Shown: positions 9,432 through 22,728, counted from the first letter of the stretch. The stretch: 64,000 bases of DNA from Gymnothorax reevesii (GCA_029721435.1 CM056573.1:73970001-74034000); one strand, 5' to 3'. Numbers and translations are program-made. Notes: generated by a model not told the origin, from the letters alone.

Positions 9432-10799
9432 ATGTATGAGTTCACTTGCTTTCCAAGGTCAATGTTCTCCCCAGACGGCTCTATTCTTGCATGCCTAGAC
9501 AAGAGCAAGCTGATGAGTCTCCTGGAAGCAGCTCAGGGAACCGAGACCATGACAGACAGAGATGATCAATCCAGCATCATGGAAGAGCAAGAACTTGGTG
9601 AACCTTACAACAGAACACTGGTTATTGATGGAATGGCCATTGTGCAGGAGCTATCAATGCTTTCTGTGAAGACATGTGAAGAATTTGCTACACATTTCAT
9701 AAGAGTCATAACTCACAGAGCAAAAAACTATAGTGCATTACACCTCGTCTTTGATAGGTACGACATTGCCCATTCTCTCAAAGAGAAAACTAGAGCCTCT
9801 CGAAGAAAAAAATCAGGCATCTACTGTTATGATGTAACTTACTCAACACAAATCAAAGTTCCTCTGAAGAAATTCCTGAGTGGAAACAAGACAAAAGATA
9901 AATTGACCATCTACCTGTCCAAGAAAGCATTCAGTCACTTTGCATCAGGGAATAAATGTTTGGTCGTTTCCACAAGGGAAGGAGCCCAGTCACATTTTGT
10001 GGATGCAGGTCCATTAACGAGCAACCACGAAGAAACGGACACACGTCTGATTCTCCATGCACCCTATGCCTCAAGGTTGGGCCAGACAGTCCATATTATG
10101 TCACCAGACACGGACGTGTTTATCTTGGCTCTGAGACGGCAACCAGAACTCGGAGATGATATCTGCATGATTGTTGGAACAGGAGACAAACGGCAAGCCG
10201 TTCCATTGAAGCCTATTTATCAGGCCATTGGTCCAGAATTAGCTCAAAGCTTGCCCGGATTCCACTCCTTCACAGGCTCAGACACAAATGGAAAATTTGC
10301 TGGTAAAGGAAAACTTACCTGCAGGGAAACCCTACCAAAAGCCAAAGAACATGTTCGTACAGCCTTTGCTCAGCTTGGTACCACTGATGTTCCACCTCAA
10401 AACGTGTACGACGGACTCGAGGAATTTGTCTGCCGGCTGTTCTCTCCTCGCACAGACATTGTGGACATTGGCAAGCTTCAATGGCAACTTTTAAAAAAAA
10501 ACCAAGCTGAGGCTGAAAAGCTGCGCGCGACTCTGAAGTACCACATCTTGCGATCCCACTTCCAGGCAATGGTGTGGTGCAATGACAAAGTAGCGAACCC
10601 AGATTTGCCCTCTCCAGCAGATTTTGGATGGACTCTCGAAGGTGGGTCTTACTCACCGGTCAGCTCTGACTTACCGCCTGCACCTGCAGCCATAGTAGAG
10701 CTGGTCAAATGTGGTTGTGGAGTGAGCAGATGCAGCACATCTTGCTCTTGTTGCAAAAACAACCTGTCCTGCACAGAAATGTGTGGGTGCCAGGTGTAA
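9432..10799 (+). CDS. FEN/PIN-like nuclease domain plus CXC cysteine-rich tail (455-aa open part of a pseudogene)
   Basis: Longest intact part of the same gene; it is really the continuation of the frame broken at 9363. I do not know an assigned function for the family. Acidic residues fall in the order used by FEN1/XPG nucleases: VIDG (D66), FDRY (D108), EETD (E201 and D203), SPDTDV (D226 and D228), FTGSD (D284). The tail carries at least nine cysteines between 427 and 453 (CGC...CSTSCSCC...CTEMCGC), like tesmin/TSO1 CXC domains. The stop codon TAA is supplied by the inserted LTR: gene sequence ends after GTGCCAGG at 10794 and resumes at 11296. The nuclease assignment is inference from motif order; the family match is stronger. 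Confidence 0.65.
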   Translation: MYEFTCFPRSMFSPDGSILACLDKSKLMSLLEAAQGTETMTDRDDQSSIMEEQELGEPYNRTLVIDGMAIVQELSMLSVKTCEEFATHFIRVITHRAKNYSALHLVFDRYDIAHSLKEKTRASRRKKSGIYCYDVTYSTQIKVPLKKFLSGNKTKDKLTIYLSKKAFSHFASGNKCLVVSTREGAQSHFVDAGPLTSNHEETDTRLILHAPYASRLGQTVHIMSPDTDVFILALRRQPELGDDICMIVGTGDKRQAVPLKPIYQAIGPELAQSLPGFHSFTGSDTNGKFAGKGKLTCRETLPKAKEHVRTAFAQLGTTDVPPQNVYDGLEEFVCRLFSPRTDIVDIGKLQWQLLKKNQAEAEKLRATLKYHILRSHFQAMVWCNDKVANPDLPSPADFGWTLEGGSYSPVSSDLPPAPAAIVELVKCGCGVSRCSTSCSCCKNNLSCTEMCGCQV

Positions 10800-11291
10800 T
10801 GTGAATATAGGCCACTGGATGGGAGTATTTACCTTTTTTTGTTAAGCTCAGACTGGAGCTAGGTTTGGGCATGTTTCGGGCATGTCTGAAACAAGTCCCA
10901 GAGAAAAGAAAAAAAAAAAGTCTAAAAGGTGGGAGGGGTCTGCAAAAGAGTATATAAAGGGGAGAATTGAGATAGTAAAGTGGTAGGAGAAATTGCAAGA
11001 AGAAGGATACATGTGACCAGACCTGTCATTCTGTTCAAGACCTGTGAAGTTTCTTTTGTGGATTTTTGCCCCATAGAGCATTTTCCTCACCCAGGACATC
11101 ACCAAGCCACCCCACCAAAAAGGGACTGTAAATATTTCTGTTTTTTGTCTTGTTAATCAATCTTGGTCAGTAGCGTAGTTAGTTGTTTAGTTGTCTGTTC
11201 ATTAAATGTGTTTAAGTTTTTAAAACTGTGTCTGTCATCCCTTGCTGTTGCTGTTGTATTGTAAATGTAATAACAAATTGAGGCCATGACA
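10795..11291 (+). repeat. Solo LTR of the Gmr1-like element
   Basis: 497 bp, TGTAATGTG...GCCATGACA, matching the 3' LTR at 4842-5340 with scattered differences and short indels. It is flanked by CAGG at 10791-10794 and 11292-11295, a 4-bp target duplication. No internal retrotransposon sequence remains, so it probably formed by LTR-LTR recombination. It has its own TATA box at 10951-10957. Confidence 0.9.
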
Positions 11292-11295
11292 CAGG

Positions 11296-11373
11296 CAAAC
11301 ACAGAAACGTGACAATTTAGTCAACGAAGATGTTTGCGATGACGATGACCTTGACAATGATGTTGAGGACTAA
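11296..11373 (+). pseudogene. Severed C-terminal tail of the PIN/CXC gene
   Basis: Directly after the target duplication the sequence reads, in one frame, a basic stretch then a strongly acidic tail (DVCDDDDLDNDVED) ending at TAA 11371-11373. Rejoining across the LTR needs a further one-base shift, so this tail was probably already out of frame or has decayed since. Confidence 0.5.
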
Positions 11374-11660
11374 GTAATGAACAGATAGCAGCTACAGATG
11401 GAACCAGGATGTTGAAAAACAATTAAATAATTTGAATAATATTTGATATATAGCCTACTTGGTCACATTTTTATCAATGAAATTATATTGTCAAGGGAAA
11501 AAAAAGAAGTGAAACTTTGAATTTATTAACCTATTGCAGATTGTAAATATGAGATTTCGGTGGTTGGCCACATCAGGATTTCTTTTCATCTGGGTGGACG
11601 ATATCTCTGAATTATGATTTTTGGGTAAATGTGTTACTCCAATATGAGCTTGTTGGATTC
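11374..11660. other. Unannotated interval
   Basis: AT-rich sequence after the pseudogene tail; possibly its 3' untranslated region. No feature recognised. Confidence 0.4.
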
Positions 11661-12496
11661 ATTGACTGCGTTTACATGCACACCATATTCCGATTAAGGT
11701 CCATTTTTTCCGATTAGGGTAATATTCTGAATAAGCTGTTTACATGCGCTGAGCGATGGGAATATTCCGTTTACATGTTTATTAGCATATCCACCACTTA
11801 GGTCCTATCTCAAAATTGGGTTTTCAGCAAATATAACGCTCGAAAGTAATTGTCATGGCTTTGGTTGCCTTCAGTTAGAGCTTTAAAGCCGACATCGACT
11901 CCGCTTTCTTGGCCATTGCCATCGCCAGCGGTCTCTGTCCCAGAATTTCATCCAGGACCACAAAATAAATTAAACTGGCTAGATCAGGGCCGCTGGTATT
12001 GCTTTGTTTTTGGCAGTGGCTATTTTTAGCCAGTCGTGAGCTTACTGTGATTTGCTATTTTTATGAACTGCCGTATCCGAAAAAAAACTGCTACTCAACT
12101 GGGTTGAAAACATCCCGCTTTCGCAGCGTGCCTTGTGGTTATCATTACTAGACCAGCTAGCTGGCTTACTTTAAGTTACAGTCAGGACGTCCTCGGACCT
12201 CTACTCAAGTTAGGTAAGGTTAGTTTTTAGCCAGCTAACTTTGCCAGCTTGCCATTTAACTCATTAGCCAACTTGTACTCTAGAATTTCTTGCAAGGACG
12301 AACTTTGTGCAGCTATCAGCTCTTCTACACGACAGTAATCACTACTGACTACTGATTGTGGAGAGTGACGACCTGACAGTTCCCCAAATATTAGCGATCA
12401 AACGTTGAACCTAAAATTACAATCTCATAACTACCTAACCCGTTAGCTGAATTAAGCAACTAGCAAGGAAACATAAGTAGTGTTATAGCCGTCTCG

Positions 12497-12889
12497 CTAG
12501 CTAACATCAGACGATTCATTATAGTCCCAATTTCCTACATTGTGCATGAACATACGGAAGCTCGTAAGAATAACAAATTGGAGTAAGATTACGACTGGCG
12601 TTAAAAGAGCCACTGCCTTTATTTTTTTCGCTTTGGAATATACCGCTTTCAGTTTTCCAGCAATGCTGAATTTGGTTGGCACTTGGCAGTTAACACAAAA
12701 CCAGCCTCTCCACTTTTCCCACACCATAAATATATCGTTGTTACGGTGCTTTCGACCATCGATATATTCCAATATATTCATGTCTTTCATTATCTGAATG
12801 CACACAGCCGTCTCCTCTTCGCTCCAAAAATTCCTTGCGAATTGAGCAGGCGCACGTAGTTGAATATTCTTTTCGGGGGCATATTCCAT
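12497..12889 (-). CDS. Myb/SANT-like accessory protein of Harbinger element (degenerate)
   Basis: In Harbinger transposons a Myb-like protein binds the termini and brings the nuclease to the nucleus. Residues 20-60 (FWSEEETAVCIQIMKDMN...DGRKHRNNDIF) match the trihelix/Myb-like domain of the fish proteins. From about residue 55 the match degrades, although a basic KAVYSKAKKIKA segment near 80-92 still fits the last helix. The second copy at 44350-44550 preserves the same core, which supports it as a real coding region. The ATG at 12889 fits, but the C-terminal part is probably frameshifted. Confidence 0.6.
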   Translation of the reverse strand: MEYAPEKNIQLRAPAQFARNFWSEEETAVCIQIMKDMNILEYIDGRKHRNNDIFMVWEKWRGWFCVNCQVPTKFSIAGKLKAVYSKAKKIKAVALLTPVVILLQFVILTSFRMFMHNVGNWDYNESSDVS

Positions 12890-12901
12890 TTAAGGTGTAT
12901 A

Positions 12902-14455
<1,554 letters not shown>

Positions 14456-14518
14456 TTTGGAATATTCTAATATTCCGATTAATACAGGAATATTGGTGTG
14501 CATGTAAGCGCAGTCATT

Positions 14519-15280
14519 GACCAAGAACACCAGGGTACAGACATGTGGAGCCTTAAATCATGAACTATAATGTTTCTAGTGTTACTGGGTTTGGGCTATG
14601 GTCAATATTTATGGACTTTGGAGACGGCTATTTTGGATTTTTGGCATTTGGGACAATCACAAAGGTTTAATGTTTTCAAAATTGATTCTATCTTATTCCT
14701 TGTATATTAAAACCTGGGCATAGAAACCAAATTCATGAGTTTAGGTCAATTAGTTTTTGAGATATTGCTGATTTAAGGTTTTTAGGGCGGCCATCTTGGA
14801 AAATGGCTGTAAAATGTAGTTATAATGCTCAGAAAAAATGGAACCAAACTTTTTCTGAATCTTCACTCCACTCTGATTCTGGAAATCATTGGTTTCAAAA
14901 ATTAACATCCAAATCCCACGGATTTACATAAGTCCCTACACTATGAGGCTTTCACACAATGGGATGTGTCTATTTATATTGTACTGTAACTGAGACACTA
15001 CTCTCTTCTGGCTCTGTCGGAAACCGATGAACGTTCCTGTGAGTGGCTTTGGGAAGGGGGTCGAGGACTGCTTACATAGGTTTCGGACAAGAAGCTATGA
15101 ATATAACCAAATCAGTTACAGCAGCATTTAAGAAAAATCAGTTTTCTGAGACAAGAATTCAACACAGGATTTATACTGTCATGTTACTCCCAATTATAGT
15201 CGTCACACATGAAAAATGCTTGGTATCCCCCCGTGGATTTACATGTAGACTCTTCCATCGACTAATACAGCACTCCCTTA
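14519..15280. other. Unannotated interval
   Basis: No gene or element recognised; short frames only. Confidence 0.45.
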
Positions 15281-15803
15281 CACTACCAGTCAAAACTCTT
15301 TGCAGACCCCAAGATCTTGTCAAGTCTTTGAATGTTTATGTTTACAACAAAGATATCACTGGAATCAATATTCGTTTATTACAAATAATAGATTTACAAG
15401 AAGAAAGAATTTCTGTGCACAAGGAATCCAGCACAGGTGATTGAAATGATCATCTCGCTATCAACCCCCTGAAGCTGCTTGATAATGAGTAGATCATTTG
15501 AATTACCTGTGCTGGAGCAGGGAGATATCTAAAACATGCAGGACAGGTGGTACTCCGGGAAAGGTTTGAGAAGCCCTGGATTAGACCATTGTCACTGATC
15601 TGCTTAAATATTGACAAAATTACTGATTCTGGTTTTTCTTAATTTGTTTTGTGATATACAGTGCATGGTTCATACACTGGTCTTCCGTTTTCCTACCTTT
15701 CTGTTATACAACCAATATGAGACTATTACACAAGAACAAAATATCAAAAATGGTAACAATCACAGAAAATATTGGGGTGTGCAAAAACTTTTGACTGGAA
15801 GTG
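15281..15803. mobile_element. Tc1/mariner-type MITE, 0.5 kb
   Basis: Ends CACTACCAGTCAAAACTC and CTTTTGACTGGAAGTG are imperfect inverted repeats flanked by TA on both sides (15279-15280, 15804-15805). CACTNCCAGTCAAAAGTTT termini are typical of vertebrate Tc1/mariner MITEs. No transposase. An internal stretch near 15500-15580 resembles another dispersed fish repeat. Confidence 0.75.
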
Positions 15804-15805
15804 TA

Positions 15806-17262
15806 TATCCTTGTAAGGACTCAGGTTGATGGCCAATCACTCAATTATTTACTTAGCCTCATCTGCGTAACTGCACACTTATAGTTCACGCCCTCTTGAA
15901 GCGTCCACAGTAATAATTGACTGACTCGTTGCTTATCCAATTTCAGAGAGTAAATGAAAGACACTGATTGGACAATCAGAATAGTTTACAAACCTGTGCA
16001 TTAAAGCAAGGTAGGTTGTATTCTCCTAATGTTGGGCAAGGTTGCGCAGCTGAAAATGAAGGGATTTCAAAGATAAAAACCAAAACTAGCCTGAAGTGTT
16101 CAGTCACATTTACAGAATTTAAAAGAGGTACTGATATTACTTACAGAGTTATACTTGTTCTATATACGGTGTGGAAAATGTTTATATAAGGTCAGGACCA
16201 TGGAAGTGGGTATTGCTAGGTTTTCATTGCAGGGTGAATGTTCTTGTCGTTAAATGAGCAGTTCCTTTAATGAGAATGTGTGCTGGCTTGTGGGACTCTG
16301 AAGAAAAATTGAAAAATTCTAAACTTCGTCATGGAGAAAAGGCATGTTTTGTGTTTGGAGAGGTTACTGGGGACCATTGTTGTCCAACTGCACTTATGAT
16401 AAACTCATAATTTCAAGGACAAAATCATTACTTCATATTGAAATTGAATTCATATTGAATTCATAAGTCAAAAGTTGATTTGTGTTACATATATGATTAT
16501 TTTATAATTTTACTGTGCACCATTTTGGAAGATGTTATAGTTTTGGGAGCCATCTGGACAGCTGTCTTATTTGGCTCCGAGAGAGTAGGTAATTTAGAAT
16601 TTACTGCTGAGATTAAATTCATTGGTCAATTACAACTGACAAGGAGTTTATGATTCCAGAAATGTATAGTTATAACCCCCTGCCATTTTTCAATTCTCAG
16701 TATAATTTTTTTACTATTTCAATGCTGAATTTTCATAAAGTTTTTTTATGTTTGCAGCCCTTTTTCTTTACCAAAAACATGAAAATAAACTGATGTACGA
16801 TGGAATTCTAGATGCTACCAGCGTCTTGACTCATTTGAGCCATACCCCTCCTCTCAGGGGAGCTGCAATCTTCAATTATAAAGCCTTAAATGGGTGATTC
16901 TCAGGAACACTGTCAAAGTAACATCAGAAGATAATCCATCTGATCAGATTAATTCCAAATCTATTGAATAAAGTAGAGTCTGAAGTGTTGTTTTTTGATA
17001 AAAGTTACCCGGAAAAACAAATTAATTTGATTTTATTCGAATTTCATATCAACATGATGCCCAAAAATTCTCATTACCGTGATGACGAATGAAGACAGCT
17101 GATTGTCAAGGAAAAAGTAAGTTTTGCGTAATTTTTCACATTTACACCAATAAGCATGTTAAATGATTAGCAGAGTACATAAAACGTAGTGTTTTATTTA
17201 TTTGAAATCATATTATAAATTAAATAACTCTCATTACCAATACACATGAAGATTTTCCACCC
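15806..17262. other. Unannotated interval
   Basis: AT-rich. No coding family recognised. The motif TCTCATTACC occurs near 17068 and 17229 and recurs in inverted form near 20268, 25967 and 26740. Confidence 0.45.
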
Positions 17263-17453
17263 CAAGGGCCGGATCTACTAAGATCCCAATTTGCGTGTAC
17301 TAATTTGCGCGTGCAATCTAGAATTTTGCGTGTGGGGCTGAACCGCGGTTTGCAGGTGATTTACTAAGAGTGATTGTGCAAATGGCAACAGGGGCAAACG
17401 CGTTGGACACACCCTATTTAAATGAGGGCTTTGCGTGTTTCATGGTTTGCAGC

Positions 17454-17916
17454 ATGGAGAGTTTGGAGAGAAGAAAGCGCAAAATGAAATTCGACCCTAT
17501 GGAATTAGAGGTGTTGGTAGATGAAGCCAATAAACACGTGAATAAGCTACAGCAAAGAAATCTGACTGTCGCACAAAGGAACGCCATATGGGCGGAAATC
17601 TGTGAAAAAGTAAATGCTGTGGGTAAAACGATGCGAACAGTTGAATGAAGTGAAAAGACGATATCAAGATATCCGAAGACGAACAAAAGAAAAATTGGCG
17701 TATAATAAAACATCTGCAAAGAAAACAGGTGGGGGCACAGTGGATGAGATGCCTCTGACCAGCATTGAGGAACAGGTGCAGTTAACATTCTGCGGGGGGC
17801 ACAAGCTGCACATGGGTGCAGTCAATCGCCCCTATAACTCTAGGAAATCCAGCTACTGCAAAAAAAACCCTGTTTGGTCTCATTCAATAAGTGCCGAGTG
17901 CGTGGAAACCCAATGA
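17454..17916 (+). pseudogene. Myb/SANT-like protein of Harbinger element
   Basis: Starts MESLERRKRKMKFDPMELEVL; the trihelix Myb-like domain spans about residues 12-85 and ends in VKRRYQDIRRRTKEK. The first frame stops at 17646-17648 just after KTMRTVE. The match resumes in another frame at QLNEVKRRYQ (from about 17638), so there is a small indel there. The reading runs to about 17780 and then enters antisense HARBI1 sequence, so the original C-terminus is deleted. It is a DNA-binding partner of the nuclease by family knowledge. Confidence 0.75.
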
Positions 17917-18044
17917 ACTTGGCCATCCGGCGCGACATGGCATTTCGGACTTCAGACAGCACATCTGAAAAACGGGATTGGGCGACCCCAGCTGTACGCT
18001 GGAATGACCCAGATGCAAAAAAATGCAAACTTGCAAGGAGTTTT

Positions 18045-19569
18045 TATTTATTTATTTATTTATACGTTGCATCTGTTACAGAGATTATAAAATCGGTAAA
18101 ATGTGAACAGACAGGATAAAATACAACAAAATCTGTAATATCACAGAAGCTCAGTAAAATATATCACTTTGTACAAACACATAAAATGTACAATCACAAT
18201 AAAATACCGCAGGTAAATAAGTTAAAAATGTATGTAGGGCCTACCTGAATATAGATTAAAGTTAAAAACCTTTATGTAGTGCATTAAGAATGGATCTGTT
18301 AGTACTGGTGAGATTAGACAATAAAAATTTAACACTGTCATTGAGACCTATATTTGAAATCGTTTTAGTCGTGTGTATTTTTAATTAATTATCATAATAA
18401 TTATTTTTACAAAGAAAGCTCCACAGGTCAAAATCCGGGAAGGTGTAAACTCTGTCAATTAATGTTCTCTTAATCAGCGGTTTCTGAATTAAATAGGCGT
18501 AGAAATTGCGTGTGATCGAAGAACTAAGAAGACAAGATATCACAAGATTTCCGTCTCTTATTTGTAGTATATTTTCGACAAGGCCAATTTGCAAATTTGT
18601 GAATATTGTATAATTTCGACAGTTATAATTTAGGCCGAGCATATTTTTGACCAATTTTCCCTGACATATTAGATAATGATCTTATATTATGCTTGTTTAT
18701 ATAGATAGGTTCACAACCATATAATAATGCAGGTTGGACAACCGTATTAAACAGATGTGCTGCTGTATCCGGCTTGAGACCGTCTTTATGTAGGCTAACC
18801 CAACTGGTTGCAAACCATAATAACTCCGCCTGGCAGTACTTATACGTATATTGACATGTGAACCGCCCCCAAAACGACCTAACTGAGCGCCCAAATATGC
18901 TATATTGTCCAAATTGGACAGTCGAACATTATGTACCACTCAGGTTCAGAAATGAATGGGTGAGTACCGTATATCGAACAGGTTGTTTTGGCAGGATTAA
19001 AACGTAATCCCTGTTTACAAATCAACTCACAAGCAGTATTAATTAGGTTTTGCAACCCAGTCACTGAAGTAGACGCAATTAAAATATCATCTGCGTAACT
19101 AAAAACATTGTATGTGTGATTGTTAATAATAATCCCATTATTAGACGAGGCTAGCACATCAATAAGATTTTTATAGAATATATTGAACAGTAGAGGTGAG
19201 GTAAGACCACCTTCTCGCGTGCCTCTAGCTATCTTAATACGAGGACCAAGATTATTATTCCATTTTACTCTAACAAACATATCTTTATACCAGTTATATA
19301 AAAGTTTCCAAGAGGGATCAGGAATAATGGTCATAGATTTGTAGAATAGCACACTATGTGGGATATAACCAAATGCGCCTTCTGCATCCAAGCTGTAGAA
19401 AAATACATTAGACCATAAAGTAGCTACGTCGTGTGCAAGAGTAATTGCCATATTAGTGCTCCGCTTGGGAACAAAACCGAATTGATATTCACTATAAAAA
19501 AATCGTTATTGTCTATGATATACATTTCAATAATTTTTGACAATATAGGAGAGATAGTTTTGAGAGAGA
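18045..19569 (-). mobile_element. 5'-truncated non-LTR retrotransposon (LINE) insertion
   Basis: Lies between direct repeats GAGTTTT (18038-18044 and 19570-19576), a 7-bp target duplication. On the minus strand it ends in a (TAAA)n-type tail (plus strand 18045-18065), and its 5' end is truncated inside the reverse transcriptase, as usual for target-primed insertions. Clade not assigned. Confidence 0.8.
18900..19569 (-). pseudogene. LINE reverse transcriptase fragment
   Basis: Visible RT blocks in order: YQFGFVPKRST (block 2a type, near 19455), LDAEGAFGYIPH (block 3; a hydrophobic-Asp-Ala-x-x-Ala-Phe motif with the usual Asp after Phe replaced by Gly), RGTREGGLTSPLLFNIFY (block 4), FSYADDILIAS (catalytic YADD). 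A one-base indel in a poly-T near 19498 separates the first block from the rest. There is no endonuclease domain because the copy is 5'-truncated. Confidence 0.85.
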
Positions 19570-20131
19570 GAGTTTTGTCATTGCAGGTATTGCGTGACTC
19601 CTTCTCGTGGCTGGCTCCAAATCCTCTCTGAGTTCCTCCAACAGCTCCAAAATGGCAGTGCTGGATAGGCGATATGTTTTAATGATTTTTTCCTCGTTCA
19701 TTCCAAAAACGTTCACACGAGGGTGAAAAATGCATTCTCTGCGTCTCCTTTAATGATTTCGATGTCTCCCTCTTGCGACAATAATCGTAGCCATGTGTGC
19801 GCAATTACGCATACAAACCGTTTGAACCTCCTTTTGACACGTGTTAAAATATAGACGCAGATTTTATTAGCAAAATTTCTTTCAGGTTTGATAAATCAAT
19901 TTGCGCGTGCTAAATTAATATATTTACATTTTCTCCTCTCAACACACGCACAATTGCGTGTAAACGCCCCATATTGCATATTCATTGTAGCAGACGTACT
20001 AACTGGATGCAGACGTGCTATTTTGCACCTTTGAAAGAGGCAACCCTTACTGTGCACTGTTAGTAAATCAGTTTGTACATTTTTTTGCGTGTGCTTTTAT
20101 ACACGCAAAGCTTTTGTAGATCCGGCCCCAA

Positions 20132-20459
20132 ATGTTTTAAATAATTAATATTTTAACAAGAAATGCAAGACATATGTGGAACACAGTTAAGGAACATATT
20201 TTAATCAATGACCAACTTTATTCAGATAAAAAATACAATTATTGAAATATAATTGCATTTTCATGCGTAACGGTAATGAAAAACACATTGCGGAGGATGA
20301 GGTTTTTGTGTTGTGTTAATGTGAACACTTTTATTGTTGTTTTACAGTTCGTTTAAGATTTCTGAAACTCTGCTGGCAGCTAATGAATCATATATAAAAA
20401 AAAAGCTTATTTGGGATGGTTGTTTCTTGCCAAAGCAGGAAGGCTTAAACTATGTTTAC
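20132..20459. other. Unannotated interval
   Basis: AT-rich sequence containing GGTAATGAAA near 20268, an inverted form of the TCTCATTACC motif. No gene seen. Confidence 0.4.
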
Positions 20460-20850
20460 TATACTTTATTTCACCCATATTTTACCAGGTAGTCTCACTG
20501 AGATCAGTGAATTCTTTTTCAAGGGAGACCTGGCCAAAATGGCAGCATAAGTTATTAGAGACAACATGACAAGAACAAGAAAACATACAATGTACACACT
20601 AAGATGTAGACAACTTCAAACACCGATGGTCTTAAAAAAATATTCATTTAACAGTGGACTTACATTAAATAACTATGGGCATAAACGGGTACCAACCGAT
20701 TTATTTATCATTGTACTTATAAGAAAAATCAATACCAATTAAAATCAAACAAAGAAACTAATGCGCTTTGTTTCAAATCTTTTTGAAGATTATTCCAGGT
20801 GAGGGGAGCAGAGCGCTTAAAAGCTTTCATTTCCTAATTGGTCCGTGTAC
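20460..20850. repeat. Dispersed repeat, possibly a LINE 3' region
   Basis: The stretch with ACCAGGTAGTCTCACTGAGA, GGGAGACCTGGCCAAAATGG and, about 230 bases on, CCAGGTGAGGGGAGCAGAGC resembles a repeat I know to be widely scattered in fish genomes. No inverted ends or target duplication identified, so the class is uncertain. Confidence 0.4.
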
Positions 20851-22728
20851 TTGGGACAGACAATAAAATCACATCTTTAGATAACAGTAACCAATAAAAT
20901 GCAATGATAACTTTCCTTCACATTAATAAATGATATGCAAATGTGGATATGATATTAGAGTGGAAAAGTTATTAGTGTGAAGTAGAGCCCGACCGATATA
21001 GGATTTTTGAGACAAATACAATTTTTTTACCAATTTTGTGGTACTCCATAAGATTTGAATTGGTTTGTTTATATTGACATTTTTGGCAGTAAGCTGTAAT
21101 TGCAGGTACACTTCTGTCGCCACCTTCCCCAAAACCTTCATAAATCGCTAAAAGAAAATTAAATCTATTAAACTAAGGTGAATGAGAGCTGAATACACAA
21201 CCTGCACACAGTGCAGCAAAGTACACATCTGCCGAGCGAGCCTAGGAGGAAATGGAAAACCCGGAAGTGAAGGAGGGCCTTCGAGCCAGGAAGTCAGACA
21301 GCGTGGAAGGAACGCAGCCTTCTCTTATTCCCTCGCCCTGTGTACTGATTGGCTACCGTGCCAGGTCGCTGATTTGCTGCTAGTTAATTGAAGAAGTGTA
21401 TTGTACTGCTACACCTGTATACATGATTAATACCAGTAACCCGTTTTCTGATCACTGCATCCTATCTGCGCAGGCGTGAGTTACATCTTTTATGTCTTTT
21501 GTTTACAACAGATTGAGCGGGGGGTGTGATTTAGAAGTAGACAAACATGAGACCCCTGTGGCTTCTAGCGGGCTTAGCGTTACTAAATACTCACGTAGCA
21601 TAACAGCTATGGCTCATCCACTTCATTTTCAGCAACGGGAGGAGAGAGCGACATAAAATATTGAATACATCACCAACTTTAATAGGTATTCGCACAGAGA
21701 TATAAAGAACTAGAGTGGTGACGTTGGCTATTTAATATTTATTGTAAAAAGCCTAAACCCTCCTTGTGTAAAACGGAAAATCGCTCATCCCGGACAACAG
21801 CTCGAGTCCCGTTTTTTCCTGTGCTGTTTTTCGATTAAATAAACATTGAATATACCGGATTTTATTAAATGGATTTTCACTCACATGGGACAAAATTTCC
21901 AGTCCCATCACATTGCATTTCCATTCAAATACACTCGTGTATACCAGACAAGCTGATTTGCACCATGCACCTAAGCAGTCGCAACAAAGCAACTAAATCA
22001 AGTTCGGCTTTCCTAAGCTGTTATAACTGACTGAATTTAACCGTTAAATTAATGCATTGTCTCCTTGTCATTTTTACTGTAAGTGGAGTCCTGCGCGTAT
22101 TTTACCGTGGTTTACACTGAACATGCACTGAGCTCGGTGGTAAACTTTGTGGTGAAATTAGAGTTAACATAACTGGCAAAAAGGTGCCAGTTAAATTACT
22201 TGTCAAAAAAGGTTTCAGTTTATTTGTTTATTATGAACAGTGTATTCGCGGAAACTGGAACTGGTGCAGTTTCATACTTTTTGAGACTTCTACATTGATC
22301 CCAGTTGGAGAAACACGCTGTAGCTACCATCCTGTTATCCATTGTGTCAGGGCAAAGATGGACTAATTGAAGACAGCGACACTTCAGAATGAAGTTGTTC
22401 CGATCTTAATACTCAAAGTATACATATAAATTCACATATGTACATAACGACTAGTTTCTTCCAGGTATAGACCTGAGTCAGACTCACAGGGTCAGCTGAA
22501 TGCAAACGCTTTTTCTTTGAACCCAACGAAAACGTAGTGAACTGAGCGATAATATAAAGGGCACGGCAATCATAGCACTTATTCTTTAGCTTTGCCAAAT
22601 AATGGAGCATGAATATTGTTGATTTACAATTCCTTATTAGTGTCCTTTTTAAGTATGAAAAGATAAAAAAGAACACGGAAAACAAGTCCCCCCAACCCAA
22701 AAAATAACATTTGTTGTCACCCACGTTT
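20851..22728. other. Unannotated interval
   Basis: No coding family, RNA gene or mobile element recognised. Confidence 0.4.

Larger units (their letters stand above)
17775..19740 (-). pseudogene. HARBI1-like nuclease, split by LINE and 3'-truncated
   Basis: N-terminal part at 19577-19740 (VNVFGMNEEKIIKTYRLSS..., ELLEELREDLEPATRRSHAI) and the continuation at 17775-18037 (LHFFASGSFQRTAGVAQSRF, then NAMSRRMAKFIGFPRT) are adjacent in intact HARBI1-type proteins. Here they are separated by the LINE at 18045-19569. After a further frameshift in a poly-T run near 17864, the reading reaches GAIDCTHV, which holds the first catalytic Asp of the DDE/D nuclease. It then stops within about ten codons where it abuts the Myb gene. 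Two catalytic acids are therefore absent. It cannot be functional. Confidence 0.8.
17266..20128. mobile_element. PIF/Harbinger element with convergent Myb-like and HARBI1-like pseudogenes
   Basis: Termini GGGCCGGATCTAC and GTAGATCCGGCCC are inverted repeats flanked by CAA on both sides (17263-17265 and 20129-20131), a 3-bp duplication as expected. Inside, a Myb-like gene reads rightward and a HARBI1-like nuclease gene reads leftward, the two-gene content of autonomous Harbingers. The nuclease has lost everything after its first catalytic Asp and is also split by a LINE. This lineage differs in termini and Myb sequence from the 11664 element. Confidence 0.85.
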
